A stretch of 64,000 bases of DNA, from assembly GCF_023516555.1 (NCBI RefSeq), contig NZ_JAMGBD010000001.1, positions 1,240,001 through 1,304,000 on the forward strand, written 5' to 3'. Shown here piece after piece: positions 34,919 to 43,512 of the stretch (position 1 is its first letter; each line of letters begins with the position of its first letter). A program made the position numbers and the translations under genes. The notes under the pieces are model-generated. The model worked only from the letters and a program-made list of their open reading frames with translations, searched no databases and was not told the DNA's origin. The DNA is from Sphingomonas alba. Lineage in GTDB: Bacteria; Pseudomonadota; Alphaproteobacteria; Sphingomonadales; Sphingomonadaceae.

Positions 34919-37506
34919 GCGAGACTCTTCGAGGCCTGCTCGTAGACGTCCTTCGACAGGCCCGGCGCCTTTAAGATTCGCTCGAGTTCGCCGCGCATCA
35001 GGCTGGCGCGATCTTCGTGGAAGCGGCGCCAGCGGCCGAGCGGTGGGATGAGCCTCGCCGCAACCTGTGGGTTGATGGCGTCGATCGCCAGGATCATGTC
35101 GGCGAGGAAAGCATAGCCCTCGCCACCTGACCGGTGGAACGCCCACTGGTTGCCGGCGAAGGCGCCGATCAGCGAGCGCGCGCGGTTCGGGTTGGCAAGC
35201 GTGAAGTCGGCGTGCTCGGTCAGCGCGCGGACGGTCGCCAGCGTCTCGTCCCGCTGCGCCACTGCCTGCAGCGCAAACCATTTGTCGACGACCAAAGTAT
35301 CGTCGCGGTAGCGCAGGTAGAAATCGTCGAACGCCTGCTGGCGCTCCGCCGCATCCAGAGACGAGAGAATGCCGAGCGCGCCCTGTCGGTCGGTCATATT
35401 GTCCGCCGCATCATATTGCGCCTTGGCCAGCGGTGCCGTTCCGGCCGGATCACCCGCCGCAAGCAAAGCCAGCGACACCGTCTTCAGCCGCCGCATGCCC
35501 TTGGCGTCCGGGCTGAGGTCGCTGCCCGGTGCCCCAGCCCGCTGCGCCTCGCCAAGCTCGCGCGCCAGCGACCGTCCAACCGCCGCGCGCAGGCCCTCAC
35601 GAGCCGCGTGGATCGCATCAGGATCGACCTTCTCCATCCGATCGCCGATGAGCGCTTCCGACGGCATGACCAATGCCTCGCCCTTGAAGGCGGGATCGAG
35701 CGCATTGGAGGTCAAAGTGTCGCGCATGGCCGCGATCACCGGGTCCGGATCGACTGCCTCGCCATTGGCGCCCCCGATCAGCACGCGCAGCATCAGTTCC
35801 TGGATTGCCTCGTAACGGGCGAAGGGATCACCATCGCTTTGCGCCAGTCGCTCCAGCTCGCCCGGCCGCCGTTCCGCCTCGACGATGATCGGCGCCGAAA
35901 AGCCGCGGTTGATCGACAGCAACGGCGGTTCGTCCACGCCGTCGAACGTGATCCTATCCTCTGACTTATCGAGGATGATGAGCCGCTCCGTGCCAATCTC
36001 CGCGCCGCTGTTGGCACCGATGAGCGCGGTCTGGAGCGGCAGCGGCATCGGCATCTTCGTCGGCTGCTCCGGCGTCGGCGGCACCGTCTGGGTCAGCGCC
36101 AGCGTCGCCGTCCGCGCTTCGGCGTCATGTTCCAGTTTCGCCGTCACCTTCGGCGTGCCCGCCTGCTCATACCAGAGGCGGAAATGCTTCAAATCGATGC
36201 CGCTGGCATCCTCCATCGCCCTGACGAAATCCTCGCAGGTCACCGCCTGCCCGTCGTGCCGCTGGAAATAGAGATCGGTCCCGGCGCGGAATTTCTCCGG
36301 CCCCAGGATCGTCTTCATCATCCGGATGAGCTCGGCGCCCTTGTTGTAGACGGTCGCCGTGTAGAAGTTGGTGATCTCCATATAGCTGTCGGGCCGCACC
36401 GGATGCGCCAGCGGGCCGCTGTCCTCCGGGAATTGCGCGGCGCGGAGCAGGCGGACGTCGTCGATGCGCTTCACCGCTTCCGAGCCCATGTCGCCCGAGA
36501 AGCTCTGGTCGCGGAAGACGGTGAAGCCTTCCTTCAGGCTGAGCTGGAACCAGTCGCGGCAGGTGACGCGATTGCCCGACCAATTGTGAAAATATTCGTG
36601 CGCGACAACGCCAGCAACGGCATCGATGTCGGCGTCGGTCGCCGTCTCCGTGTCCGCCAGCACGTAGCGCGAGTTGAAGATGTTGAGGCCCTTGTTCTCC
36701 ATCGCGCCGAAGTTGAAGTCGTCGACGGCGACGATGTTGAAGACGTCGAGGTCATATTCGCGGCCATATTGCTTTTCGTCCCAGGCCATGGCCGCCTTCA
36801 GGCTCTCCATCGCATGGGCCGTCTTCGGCAAATCCTTCTCGCGGACCCAGATGCCGAGGTCGACCTTACGGCCGCTAGCGGTGGTGAAATGGTCGCGATT
36901 GGGCTGCAAATCGCCCGCGACCATCGCGAACAAATAGCTCGGCTTGGGAAACGGATCCTCCCACTCGGCCCAGTGCGTGCCGCCTTCGCCTTCGCCCTTG
37001 GTCACTTCATTGCCATTGGCGAGCAGCACCGGATAGCGACCCTTGTCGCCGCTCATCCGCACGCGGTAGCGCGACAGGACGTCCGGGCGGTCGGGGTGGA
37101 AAGTGATGCGGCGGAAGCCCTCGCTCTCGCATTGCGTGCAGAGGATGCCGCCCGAGGCATAAAGCCCCATCAGCTTGCTGTTGGCATTGGGAGCGATTGC
37201 GACCTCGGTCTCGACGGTCGCGCTGTCGCCACCAATCGCGACAACCAGTGTCGTGCCATCCATGTGCCACTCGCCGCCGCTGACCTTCAGCAGCTCGAGA
37301 TCGTCGCCAGCCAGCCGCAGTGGCCGGTCATGGTCGCCGTTGCGCTCGACTTTGAGCGTCGCCCTGACGACCGTCCGCTCGGGATCCAGCACAACGTCCA
37401 GCGCGACCTCCGGCACCAGCCAGTCGGGCGGGCGATAATCCTTGCGGAGGACGGCGACATGCTCCGGCGTGGGCGGAGCTTCGGGGTTCAAGCGGGCGTC
37501 TGACAT
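34915..37506 (-). CDS. pepN: Aminopeptidase N
   Basis: 863 residues, cytoplasmic M1 zinc aminopeptidase. GAMENKGLNIFN substrate site and HEYFHNWSGNR zinc motif near residue 302, with the third ligand Glu in LKEGFTVFRDQ. Length and the NRVTCRDWFQLSLKEG wording match the E. coli PepN subgroup (870 residues) used in bulk peptide turnover. The last 4 bases overlap the convergent lipoprotein gene; upstream it diverges from the M48 protease gene. Confidence 0.95.
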   Translation of the reverse strand: MSDARLNPEAPPTPEHVAVLRKDYRPPDWLVPEVALDVVLDPERTVVRATLKVERNGDHDRPLRLAGDDLELLKVSGGEWHMDGTTLVVAIGGDSATVETEVAIAPNANSKLMGLYASGGILCTQCESEGFRRITFHPDRPDVLSRYRVRMSGDKGRYPVLLANGNEVTKGEGEGGTHWAEWEDPFPKPSYLFAMVAGDLQPNRDHFTTASGRKVDLGIWVREKDLPKTAHAMESLKAAMAWDEKQYGREYDLDVFNIVAVDDFNFGAMENKGLNIFNSRYVLADTETATDADIDAVAGVVAHEYFHNWSGNRVTCRDWFQLSLKEGFTVFRDQSFSGDMGSEAVKRIDDVRLLRAAQFPEDSGPLAHPVRPDSYMEITNFYTATVYNKGAELIRMMKTILGPEKFRAGTDLYFQRHDGQAVTCEDFVRAMEDASGIDLKHFRLWYEQAGTPKVTAKLEHDAEARTATLALTQTVPPTPEQPTKMPMPLPLQTALIGANSGAEIGTERLIILDKSEDRITFDGVDEPPLLSINRGFSAPIIVEAERRPGELERLAQSDGDPFARYEAIQELMLRVLIGGANGEAVDPDPVIAAMRDTLTSNALDPAFKGEALVMPSEALIGDRMEKVDPDAIHAAREGLRAAVGRSLARELGEAQRAGAPGSDLSPDAKGMRRLKTVSLALLAAGDPAGTAPLAKAQYDAADNMTDRQGALGILSSLDAAERQQAFDDFYLRYRDDTLVVDKWFALQAVAQRDETLATVRALTEHADFTLANPNRARSLIGAFAGNQWAFHRSGGEGYAFLADMILAIDAINPQVAARLIPPLGRWRRFHEDRASLMRGELERILKAPGLSKDVYEQASKSLA

Positions 37507-37610
37507 GACCGCGACTTAGGGGGCCGCCACGCGACCGGCAAGCGAAGCGGGCTTGCGGCGTGGCGAACGCGCGCTAGGCTGCGCCCAGAGAACAGGAGGG
37601 GGGTCTTCCA

Positions 37611-38873
37611 ATGTCTTTGATGCTGGCCGCGGCGAGTGCTGCGCAGGGATTCGACGTCGAGGCGGCGACGCGCGCCTATCTGGACACGCTGCAGGGCGCG
37701 GCGCGCGCCAAGTCCGACGCCTATTTCGAAGGCGGCTACTGGCTGCCGCTGTGGGGTGCGCTGGTTGGCATCATTAGCTACTGGATCATGCTGCGCTTCC
37801 GCTGGTCGGCAAAATGGAGCGGCTGGGCCGATCGCGTCACCAAGCGCAAATGGCTTCAGCCGATGCTCTACGCGCTGCCTTTCACCCTCATCGGCGCGCT
37901 GCTCACCTTGCCCTGGTCGCTCTACACGGATTATTTCCGCGAGCATCAATACGGCATGTCGAACCAGAACCTTGCCGAGTGGTTCAAGGAATTCGGCATC
38001 ATGCTCGGCGTCGGGATCGTCACCACCGCCATCTTCCTCGCCATCATCTATGCCGTAATCCGCAAGAGCCCGAAGCGCTGGTGGTTGTGGGGAACGGTCG
38101 CAACCGCCGTGCTCAGCGCCATCATGATCCTGGTCGCGCCCGTGTTCATCGAGCCGCTGCTCAACAAATATACGCCGATGCAGGCAGGCCCGGTGCGCGA
38201 CGAGATCCTGCGCATCGCCCATGAACAGAAGATCCCGACCAACGACGTCTATGTCGTCGATGCCTCGAAACAGACGAAGCGCATCTCCGCCAATGTCGCC
38301 GGCATCGGGCCGACGATCCGCATCGCGCTCAACGACAATCTCCTGAACCGCTCGAACCTTGCCGGGATCAAGGCGGTGATGGGGCATGAGATGGGTCACT
38401 ACAAACTCCATCACATCCAGAAGCTGCTGGCCTACCTCACCATCCTGTCGTTGATCGGCTTCCTCATCACTTATTGGGTAGTCCCCAAGTTGCTTGCCCG
38501 TCATGGCGAACAATGGGGCGTCCGCGAGGTCTCCGACCCCGGTTCGGCGCCGGTGTTCATGATTGTGCTTGCGATCCTCGGCGTTCCGGGCGGCATCCTG
38601 TTCAACAGCGTCATTCGCCATCACGAGAGCGAGGCCGACGCCTTCGGCCTCGAAGCCGCGCGCGAGCCGGACGGCTTCGCCATGACCGCCATGCAATTGA
38701 GCGAATATCGCAAAATCGAGCCGGCGGCCTGGGAAGAGCTGCTCTTCTACGATCATCCCTCCGGCCGCACCCGCGTCCACATGGCGATGGAGTGGAAGGC
38801 GAAGCACCTCGACGAGCTGCCGCCGGAACAGCGCAAGATCATGGTGATGACGCCGGAGATGAAGGCGAACTAG
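37611..38873 (+). CDS. M48-family (Ste24/CAAX protease 1-like) membrane metalloprotease
   Basis: 420 residues with several membrane spans (about 46-64, 85-105, 130-150, 160-180) typical of the CAAX-protease-1 N-terminal domain. The zinc motif HEMGH follows (about residue 262), then a further span and the third ligand Glu in HHESEADAFG. SNQNLAEWFKEFG is a family segment. Bacterial Ste24-like enzymes act in envelope protein quality control; no CAAX substrates are known there. It overlaps the convergent EamA gene by 4 bases. Confidence 0.9.
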   Translation: MSLMLAAASAAQGFDVEAATRAYLDTLQGAARAKSDAYFEGGYWLPLWGALVGIISYWIMLRFRWSAKWSGWADRVTKRKWLQPMLYALPFTLIGALLTLPWSLYTDYFREHQYGMSNQNLAEWFKEFGIMLGVGIVTTAIFLAIIYAVIRKSPKRWWLWGTVATAVLSAIMILVAPVFIEPLLNKYTPMQAGPVRDEILRIAHEQKIPTNDVYVVDASKQTKRISANVAGIGPTIRIALNDNLLNRSNLAGIKAVMGHEMGHYKLHHIQKLLAYLTILSLIGFLITYWVVPKLLARHGEQWGVREVSDPGSAPVFMIVLAILGVPGGILFNSVIRHHESEADAFGLEAAREPDGFAMTAMQLSEYRKIEPAAWEELLFYDHPSGRTRVHMAMEWKAKHLDELPPEQRKIMVMTPEMKAN

Positions 38874-39808
38874 GCTGCGTCGGGCGCGGGAATGACCTTC
38901 CTGCGCCCGCCCAGCGCCACCAGCATGCCGCCGAGCGCCAGCACCGCGCCGCCGCCGGCGAGCAGGCTCCAGCGATAGCCTTCGAAGACGGTCGACAGGG
39001 CCATGGCGATGATCGGCACCAGCACGCTCGAATAGGCCGCGCGCGCCGGGCCGATCTTGCGGACGACAGGGAAATAGAGGCTGAAGGCCAGGCAGGACGC
39101 AGCCAGCGCCAAATAGAGCAGGCCGAAGATGTAACCGGGGCGCGGGTCGAAGGTCGGCGGTCCAGCCATCAGCGATGCGACGGTCGCATCCAGCGCCGCG
39201 CCGATGGCCATCGACCAGAAGAGCAAGGGGCTCAACGGAAAGCGGCGGACCCTCTCAACGGCCTGGTAGACGTTGGAGGTCGATGCGCCGAACATACCGA
39301 CCAGGGTCAGGGTCAGGCCGACGGTGAGGTCCACAGCGCTCGCCCGGCCCAGCTTGAACTCATGCGCGAACAGCAGTCCGATGCCGACGGTCGCGATGGC
39401 CGAGCCGACGACGAACCGCCGGTCCACCTTCTGGCCCAGGAAGAAATAAGCGAGGATGGCGTTGGGGATCAGCAGCAGCGCGAAAAAGGTCGCCACCAGT
39501 CCCGAAGTGATGTGCCGTTCGGCCAAATAGACGCTGTTGAAGTTCAGGCAGAACTGGGTGAGACCGATGATCGCCGCCGGCACGAGCCCCTTGCGGCCGA
39601 GCCATAATTTGTCGCCGCGAACCTTGGTAATGATCGCCATCCCGGCGGCGGCAAGGATGAAGCGGTAGGTAACCGACCAATGGGGTGAGACGCTGGCGCC
39701 GTCGCCGATCTGGTCGCGGATGACGATCCAGGTCGATCCCCAGATAAGCGTGAAGATCGTGAAAGGGATTGCGACGGCCGGGTCGAGCGCCCGGAAGTGT
39801 TGCCTCAT
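38870..39808 (-). CDS. EamA/DMT-family transporter
   Basis: 312 residues with ten predicted hydrophobic spans in two EamA repeats (IPFTIFTLIWGSTWIVIRDQ in the first; TLVGMFGASTSNVYQ and YLALAASCLAFSLYF in the second). Family members export amino acids or metabolites; the substrate here is unknown. A threonine aldolase gene lies 10 bases upstream on the same strand, so an amino-acid-related role is possible. Confidence 0.88.
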   Translation of the reverse strand: MRQHFRALDPAVAIPFTIFTLIWGSTWIVIRDQIGDGASVSPHWSVTYRFILAAAGMAIITKVRGDKLWLGRKGLVPAAIIGLTQFCLNFNSVYLAERHITSGLVATFFALLLIPNAILAYFFLGQKVDRRFVVGSAIATVGIGLLFAHEFKLGRASAVDLTVGLTLTLVGMFGASTSNVYQAVERVRRFPLSPLLFWSMAIGAALDATVASLMAGPPTFDPRPGYIFGLLYLALAASCLAFSLYFPVVRKIGPARAAYSSVLVPIIAMALSTVFEGYRWSLLAGGGAVLALGGMLVALGGRRKVIPAPDAA

Positions 39809-39818
39809 GGCACGCGTA

Positions 39819-40823
39819 TCATAGGGTTCGGATCGCGGCGGCGAGCCGCGCTACGGCGTCCATGTCCTGGTCCCAGCTGGTGACCAGCCGGATTTCGCCG
39901 GGACCCCAGTCATAAAAGTCGTAACCTTGCGAGCGCAGCGCAGCAGCCTCCGCCGCGGTCATGCGCACGAACAATTCATTGGCCTGTACCGGATAGACCA
40001 GCCGCTCCGAGCCGCAGGCCTCGGCCAGCGTCCGGGCGGCGGCATTGGCGGCGCGGGCATTGGCGAGCCAGAGGTCGCCTTCCAGCATCGCCAGGATTTG
40101 CGCGGCGGAGAAGCGGCCCTTGGACGACAAATGCCCGGCCCGCTTTTTCAGGACCAGGGCCTCGTCGGCCAATTCCTGCTTGAAGAAGATCAGGGCCTCG
40201 GCGTTCATCCCGCCGTTCTTGATGAAGCCGAAGCTCATCACCTCGACCCCGGCGCGCCAGGTCAAATCGGCCGGATGAGCGCCGGTCGAAGCGACCGCAT
40301 TGGCGAAGCGGGCGCCATCGAGCTGGAAACCGAGCCCGTGGCTGCGGGCGAATTCACCCAGCGCCGCCACTTCGTCCGGCGAATAGGTCATTCCATATTC
40401 GGTGGCATTGGTGATCGACAGCGCCTTGGGCTGCACTTGGTGGACATCGGCGCGGATGCGCGCCCGCGCCTCGGCGGCGGCCTCGACCGTGACCTTGGCG
40501 CCCGGCCCGTCGAGCAGGATCAGCTTGCCGCCATGCGTGTAGAAGCCGGGCGCACCCGCTTCGTCGACCTCGATATGCGCGTCGCGGTGGCAGATGATGC
40601 CGCCATAGGGCGGGCAGAGCGTCGCGAGGCCTATGCAATTGGCCGCGGTTCCGGTCGTCACCCAGAGCGCCCGCACCTGCGTCCCGAACAGATCGGAAAA
40701 GGCGCCGTCGAGCCGCAGGCTCCATTCGTCGCCGTCATAGGCGGTGTCGAGCCGGTTGGCCTCCGCCAGGGCATCGAGCACCGCCGGGCAGCAGGGTGCG
40801 GCATTGTCCGAAAAAAAACGCAT
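39819..40823 (-). CDS. Low-specificity L-threonine aldolase-type PLP enzyme
   Basis: 334 residues. Beta-eliminating lyase/threonine aldolase fold: FFSDNAAPCCPAVLDAL, ALWVTTGTAANCIGL, CHRDAHIEVDEAG, FQLDGARFANA, and the PLP lysine in MSFGFIKNGGMNAE. Members cleave threonine or allo-threonine to glycine and acetaldehyde. Probably cotranscribed with the EamA transporter downstream. Confidence 0.88.
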   Translation of the reverse strand: MRFFSDNAAPCCPAVLDALAEANRLDTAYDGDEWSLRLDGAFSDLFGTQVRALWVTTGTAANCIGLATLCPPYGGIICHRDAHIEVDEAGAPGFYTHGGKLILLDGPGAKVTVEAAAEARARIRADVHQVQPKALSITNATEYGMTYSPDEVAALGEFARSHGLGFQLDGARFANAVASTGAHPADLTWRAGVEVMSFGFIKNGGMNAEALIFFKQELADEALVLKKRAGHLSSKGRFSAAQILAMLEGDLWLANARAANAAARTLAEACGSERLVYPVQANELFVRMTAAEAAALRSQGYDFYDWGPGEIRLVTSWDQDMDAVARLAAAIRTL

Positions 40824-40870
40824 CGCGTCGGCGGCATGACGCGCCCGCGCGCCACGGTCAATTGTGCATA

Positions 40871-40902
40871 AGAAAAGGGCCCCGCCGACGCCGGCGAGGC
40901 CC
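40871..40902 (-). terminator. Intrinsic terminator of the Flp pilin gene
   Basis: On the minus strand GGGCCTCGCCG and CGGCGGGGCCC form an 11-bp stem with one G-T pair and a short loop, directly followed by TTTTCTT. It lies 24 bases after the pilin stop. This is the clearest terminator shape in this part of the window. Confidence 0.75.
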
Positions 40903-40925
40903 GATCCTTACGCTTGCGGCAAACC

Positions 40926-41087
40926 TTAGCTCAGGTCAGACGAAACGTTGTTGAAGGTGTCGCCGAGCTTCGAGCCAACGCTCGTCATGGCGGCAATAGC
41001 GGCAACGGCGATAAGAGCGGCAATCAGGCCGTATTCGATCGCGGTCGCACCCTTGTTGTTGCGAATCAGCTTAAGAAACTTGGTCAT
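40926..41087 (-). CDS. flp: Flp-family type IVb pilin
   Basis: 53 residues: MTKFLKLIRNNKG, then ATAIEYGLIAALIAVAAIA and a short polar tail ending SSDLS. A prepilin peptidase would cut after Gly13, leaving Glu at +5 and Tyr at +6, exactly the type IVb pattern. An AAGGGG ribosome site lies about 8 bases upstream. No tad/cpa assembly genes are in the window, so it is an orphan pilin served by a locus elsewhere. It is bounded by its own terminator. Confidence 0.93.
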   Translation of the reverse strand: MTKFLKLIRNNKGATAIEYGLIAALIAVAAIAAMTSVGSKLGDTFNNVSSDLS

Positions 41088-41222
41088 GGTCGTACCCCTT
41101 TGAATTCGACAGGCGGAAACTGCCCTCGAAAGGTAAACAAAGGGTTTCGGATGCGGACTGACCCGATGGGCACAGGATTTGGGTGGGTTTTTGTCCCGCG
41201 TGGGGACCTCAGGCCCTTCTGA

Positions 41223-41264
41223 TTTTCATGCTCGCCAGTCCCCCGGACTGGCTGTGCGTGAAAA
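41223..41264 (-). other. Long interrupted stem-loop directly after tRNA-Thr(GGT)
   Basis: An 8-bp stem GCCAGTCC/GGACTGGC (41234-41241 with 41245-41252, CCC loop) is extended, across a small internal loop, by a 9-bp outer stem TTTTCATGC/GCGTGAAAA. It begins at the base after the tRNA CCA. It may be a terminator or tRNA 3'-processing element; no T run follows. Confidence 0.5.
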
Positions 41265-41339
<75 letters not shown>

Positions 41340-41427
41340 ATGTCGGAAGGACGCGCGCCTATGGCCGGAGCCCCGCGCAACTGTCAACCCGCTTGGCCGG
41401 AGAAATGCCGTCAATTAAACGGGCTGC

Positions 41428-41562
41428 ATGGCAAGACAGGACAAGGACAAGGCCGAACGCCTCGCCGCCGCGCTCCGCGAGAACCTGCGCCGGCGCAAGG
41501 CGCAAGCCCGGGTCGCGTCGGATCAGCCGAAGAAGGACCCGACCCAGCCGGCCAGCGAATAG
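41428..41562 (+). CDS. Small basic helical protein, function unknown
   Basis: 44 residues: MARQDKDKAERLAAALRENLRRRKAQAR then a polar tail. The ALRxNLxRRKAQAR pattern recurs, as I recall, in short hypothetical proteins of alphaproteobacteria, which supports it as real. No ribosome site is obvious. Its 3' end overlaps the convergent small membrane ORF by 40 bases. Confidence 0.5.
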   Translation: MARQDKDKAERLAAALRENLRRRKAQARVASDQPKKDPTQPASE

Positions 41563-41681
41563 CCGAGGTCGAGGCCGCGATTGATCGCGATCCGCGGGCC
41601 CAGGATGTAGAGTGACGCCAGCACCCAGCCGAGGGCGACCAGCCCTAGCGGCTTAGCGGCGCGCATTGCCTTTCCAGCCAT
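41523..41681 (-). CDS. Small single-span membrane protein downstream of aminopeptidase P
   Basis: 52 residues from ATG 41681 (alternative ATG 41666). One hydrophobic span (PLGLVALGWVLASLYILG) is followed by an amphipathic tail ending WVGSFFG. The start lies inside the 3' end of the aminopeptidase P gene, suggesting translational coupling. No family is recognised, so it could be spurious. Confidence 0.42.
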   Translation of the reverse strand: MAGKAMRAAKPLGLVALGWVLASLYILGPRIAINRGLDLGYSLAGWVGSFFG

Positions 41682-43444
41682 GCCTTGTCCTCCCCTTCGA
41701 GCTGCGGCCCGATCAGCGCCAGCACCTCGGCATGATAATCGTTGAGCCACTTGAGCTCGCGGTCCGACAGCATCTTCGCATCGATCAGCCGCTTGTCGAT
41801 CGGCACAAAGGTCAATGTCTCGAAACCGAGCGTTTCCTTGTCGGCGCCTGGCACCGGCTTCTCAACCACCAGCACCAGATTCTCGATGCGGATGCCGTAT
41901 TCGTCCTGCTTGTAATAGCCGGGCTCGTTGGAAATGATCATGCCGGCCTGCAGCGGCTCGTCACCGCCCGCCTGCGAGCTTCCCACCGGCGAAATCCTCT
42001 GCGGGCCCTCATGCACCGCCAGGAAAGCGCCGACGCCATGGCCAGTGCCATGGGCGAAGTCGCATCCCGCTTCCCACAGCGGCCGCCGCGCGAAGCTATC
42101 GAGCTGCGATCCGCGTGTGCCCTTCGGGAAGATCGCCGTGGCGATGCCGATATGGCCCTGAAGCACGCGCGTGTTGCGGTCGATCATCTCCGCGGTCGGC
42201 TCGCCGATCGGCACCGTGCGGGTGATGTCGGTCGTACCGTCCTGATACTGGCCGCCGGAATCGACGAGGTAGAGCGTGCCCGTCCGAAACTGGAGGTTGG
42301 ATTCCGCCGTGCCCTTGTAGTGCGGCAGCGCGCCGTTCGGCCCGAAGGCCGAGATGGTGTCGAAGCTCAAATCCTTGAGACCGCCCAGCGCCTCGCGGAA
42401 GCCAAGCAATTTGTCCTGGGCGATCATTTCGTCGATCTCGCCCTTGGGCCCTTCATCCTCGATCCATTTCAGGAACCGCGACACCGCCGCGCCGTCACGC
42501 GCCTGCGCCGCCTTGTGGCCGGCGACTTCCGCCGCATTCTTGATCGCCTTGGGCAAGACCGAGGGGTCGCGGCGGCTGAGGATACGCGCCCCGCCCGCCT
42601 CCAGCGCCTGCGTGATTGCCGCCACCGACCGCTCCGGATCGACCGCGATGAGCTTGTCCTTGAGGCCCTTGAGATAGGGTTCGAACTCATAGCGTTCATG
42701 CAGGCGGACACCGTTGCCGAGATGGGCGCGGACGTCGTCGCCGACCTTCTCGCCCGCGACGAACAGGTCCGCGGTGCCGTCGGCATTGACCAGCGCAAAC
42801 GCCAGCCCAACCGGCGTATGGGTTACGTCCGTGCCGCGCACATTGAAGGTCCATGCAATCGAATCGAGCGCCGCCAAAACCGCCGCGTCGGCGCCTTCCT
42901 TGACGAGCCAGTCGGCCATGTCGTGGCGCTTCTCGGCCGATCCCTTGCCGGCGAACTCGTCCGACTGGACGGAAAGGTGCGCCTTGCTCGGCTGCGGCTG
43001 GTCGGCCCAGACCGCGTCGATCGGGTTACGCTTCACCGCCACCAGCTCGGCGCCCTTCGCGGCCAGCGAGCGTGTCGCCTGCTTCACCCAATCCGACGTA
43101 TGCAGCCAGGGATCGTAGCCGATCCGCGCTCCGTTCGGCGCATTCTCCTGCAGCCATTTGGCGACGCTGGTTTCCGGCACCGACTGGTAGCTCCACTCGG
43201 TCGGGCTCACCTGCTGGCGAACCTGGATCGTGTAGCGTCCGTCGGTGAAGATCGCCGCTTCCTCCGGCAAGACCACCGCGGAACCCGCCGAGCCCTTGAA
43301 GCCCGTCAACCACTCAAGCCGCTGGGCGTAGCTGCCGACATATTCGCTCATATGCTCGTCGGTCAGGGGCACGACGAACCCGTCGAGCTTATCGGCCTTC
43401 AGCTGTTCACGCAGCGCGGCAAGGCGGTCGGCATAGGAAGACAT
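41645..43444 (-). CDS. pepP: Xaa-Pro aminopeptidase (aminopeptidase P family)
   Basis: 599 residues, cytoplasmic M24 metallopeptidase removing N-terminal residues next to proline. Two creatinase-like N-terminal domains precede the pita-bread catalytic domain. Its metal ligands are visible in LYLVDSGGQYQDGTTDITRT, FAHGTGHGVG, ISNEPGYY and IRIENLVLV. The long three-domain form resembles eukaryotic-type aminopeptidase P1. It lies divergent from oligopeptidase B with a 68-base shared promoter region. Confidence 0.93.
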   Translation of the reverse strand: MSSYADRLAALREQLKADKLDGFVVPLTDEHMSEYVGSYAQRLEWLTGFKGSAGSAVVLPEEAAIFTDGRYTIQVRQQVSPTEWSYQSVPETSVAKWLQENAPNGARIGYDPWLHTSDWVKQATRSLAAKGAELVAVKRNPIDAVWADQPQPSKAHLSVQSDEFAGKGSAEKRHDMADWLVKEGADAAVLAALDSIAWTFNVRGTDVTHTPVGLAFALVNADGTADLFVAGEKVGDDVRAHLGNGVRLHERYEFEPYLKGLKDKLIAVDPERSVAAITQALEAGGARILSRRDPSVLPKAIKNAAEVAGHKAAQARDGAAVSRFLKWIEDEGPKGEIDEMIAQDKLLGFREALGGLKDLSFDTISAFGPNGALPHYKGTAESNLQFRTGTLYLVDSGGQYQDGTTDITRTVPIGEPTAEMIDRNTRVLQGHIGIATAIFPKGTRGSQLDSFARRPLWEAGCDFAHGTGHGVGAFLAVHEGPQRISPVGSSQAGGDEPLQAGMIISNEPGYYKQDEYGIRIENLVLVVEKPVPGADKETLGFETLTFVPIDKRLIDAKMLSDRELKWLNDYHAEVLALIGPQLEGEDKAWLERQCAPLSR

Positions 43445-43512
43445 GGCAAACTCTCGTTTCGACGCTAGAGAATGGCGGCGATACCCCTCTTTGCTTCTAG
43501 CAGGAAGACTTG

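Noticed and set aside
36127-37503. 458-codon plus-strand frame opposite pepN
   Set aside because: Antisense to the conserved M1 catalytic region; no family motif.
41666-43468. 600-codon plus-strand frame opposite aminopeptidase P
   Set aside because: Exact antisense of a well-recognised gene with conserved metal ligands; Arg- and Ala-rich composition is typical of a shadow frame.
43464-43501. GCTAGA...TCTAGC inverted repeat between pepP and ptrB
   Set aside because: Only 6-base arms with a long spacer in a divergent promoter gap; too weak to call an operator without conservation.
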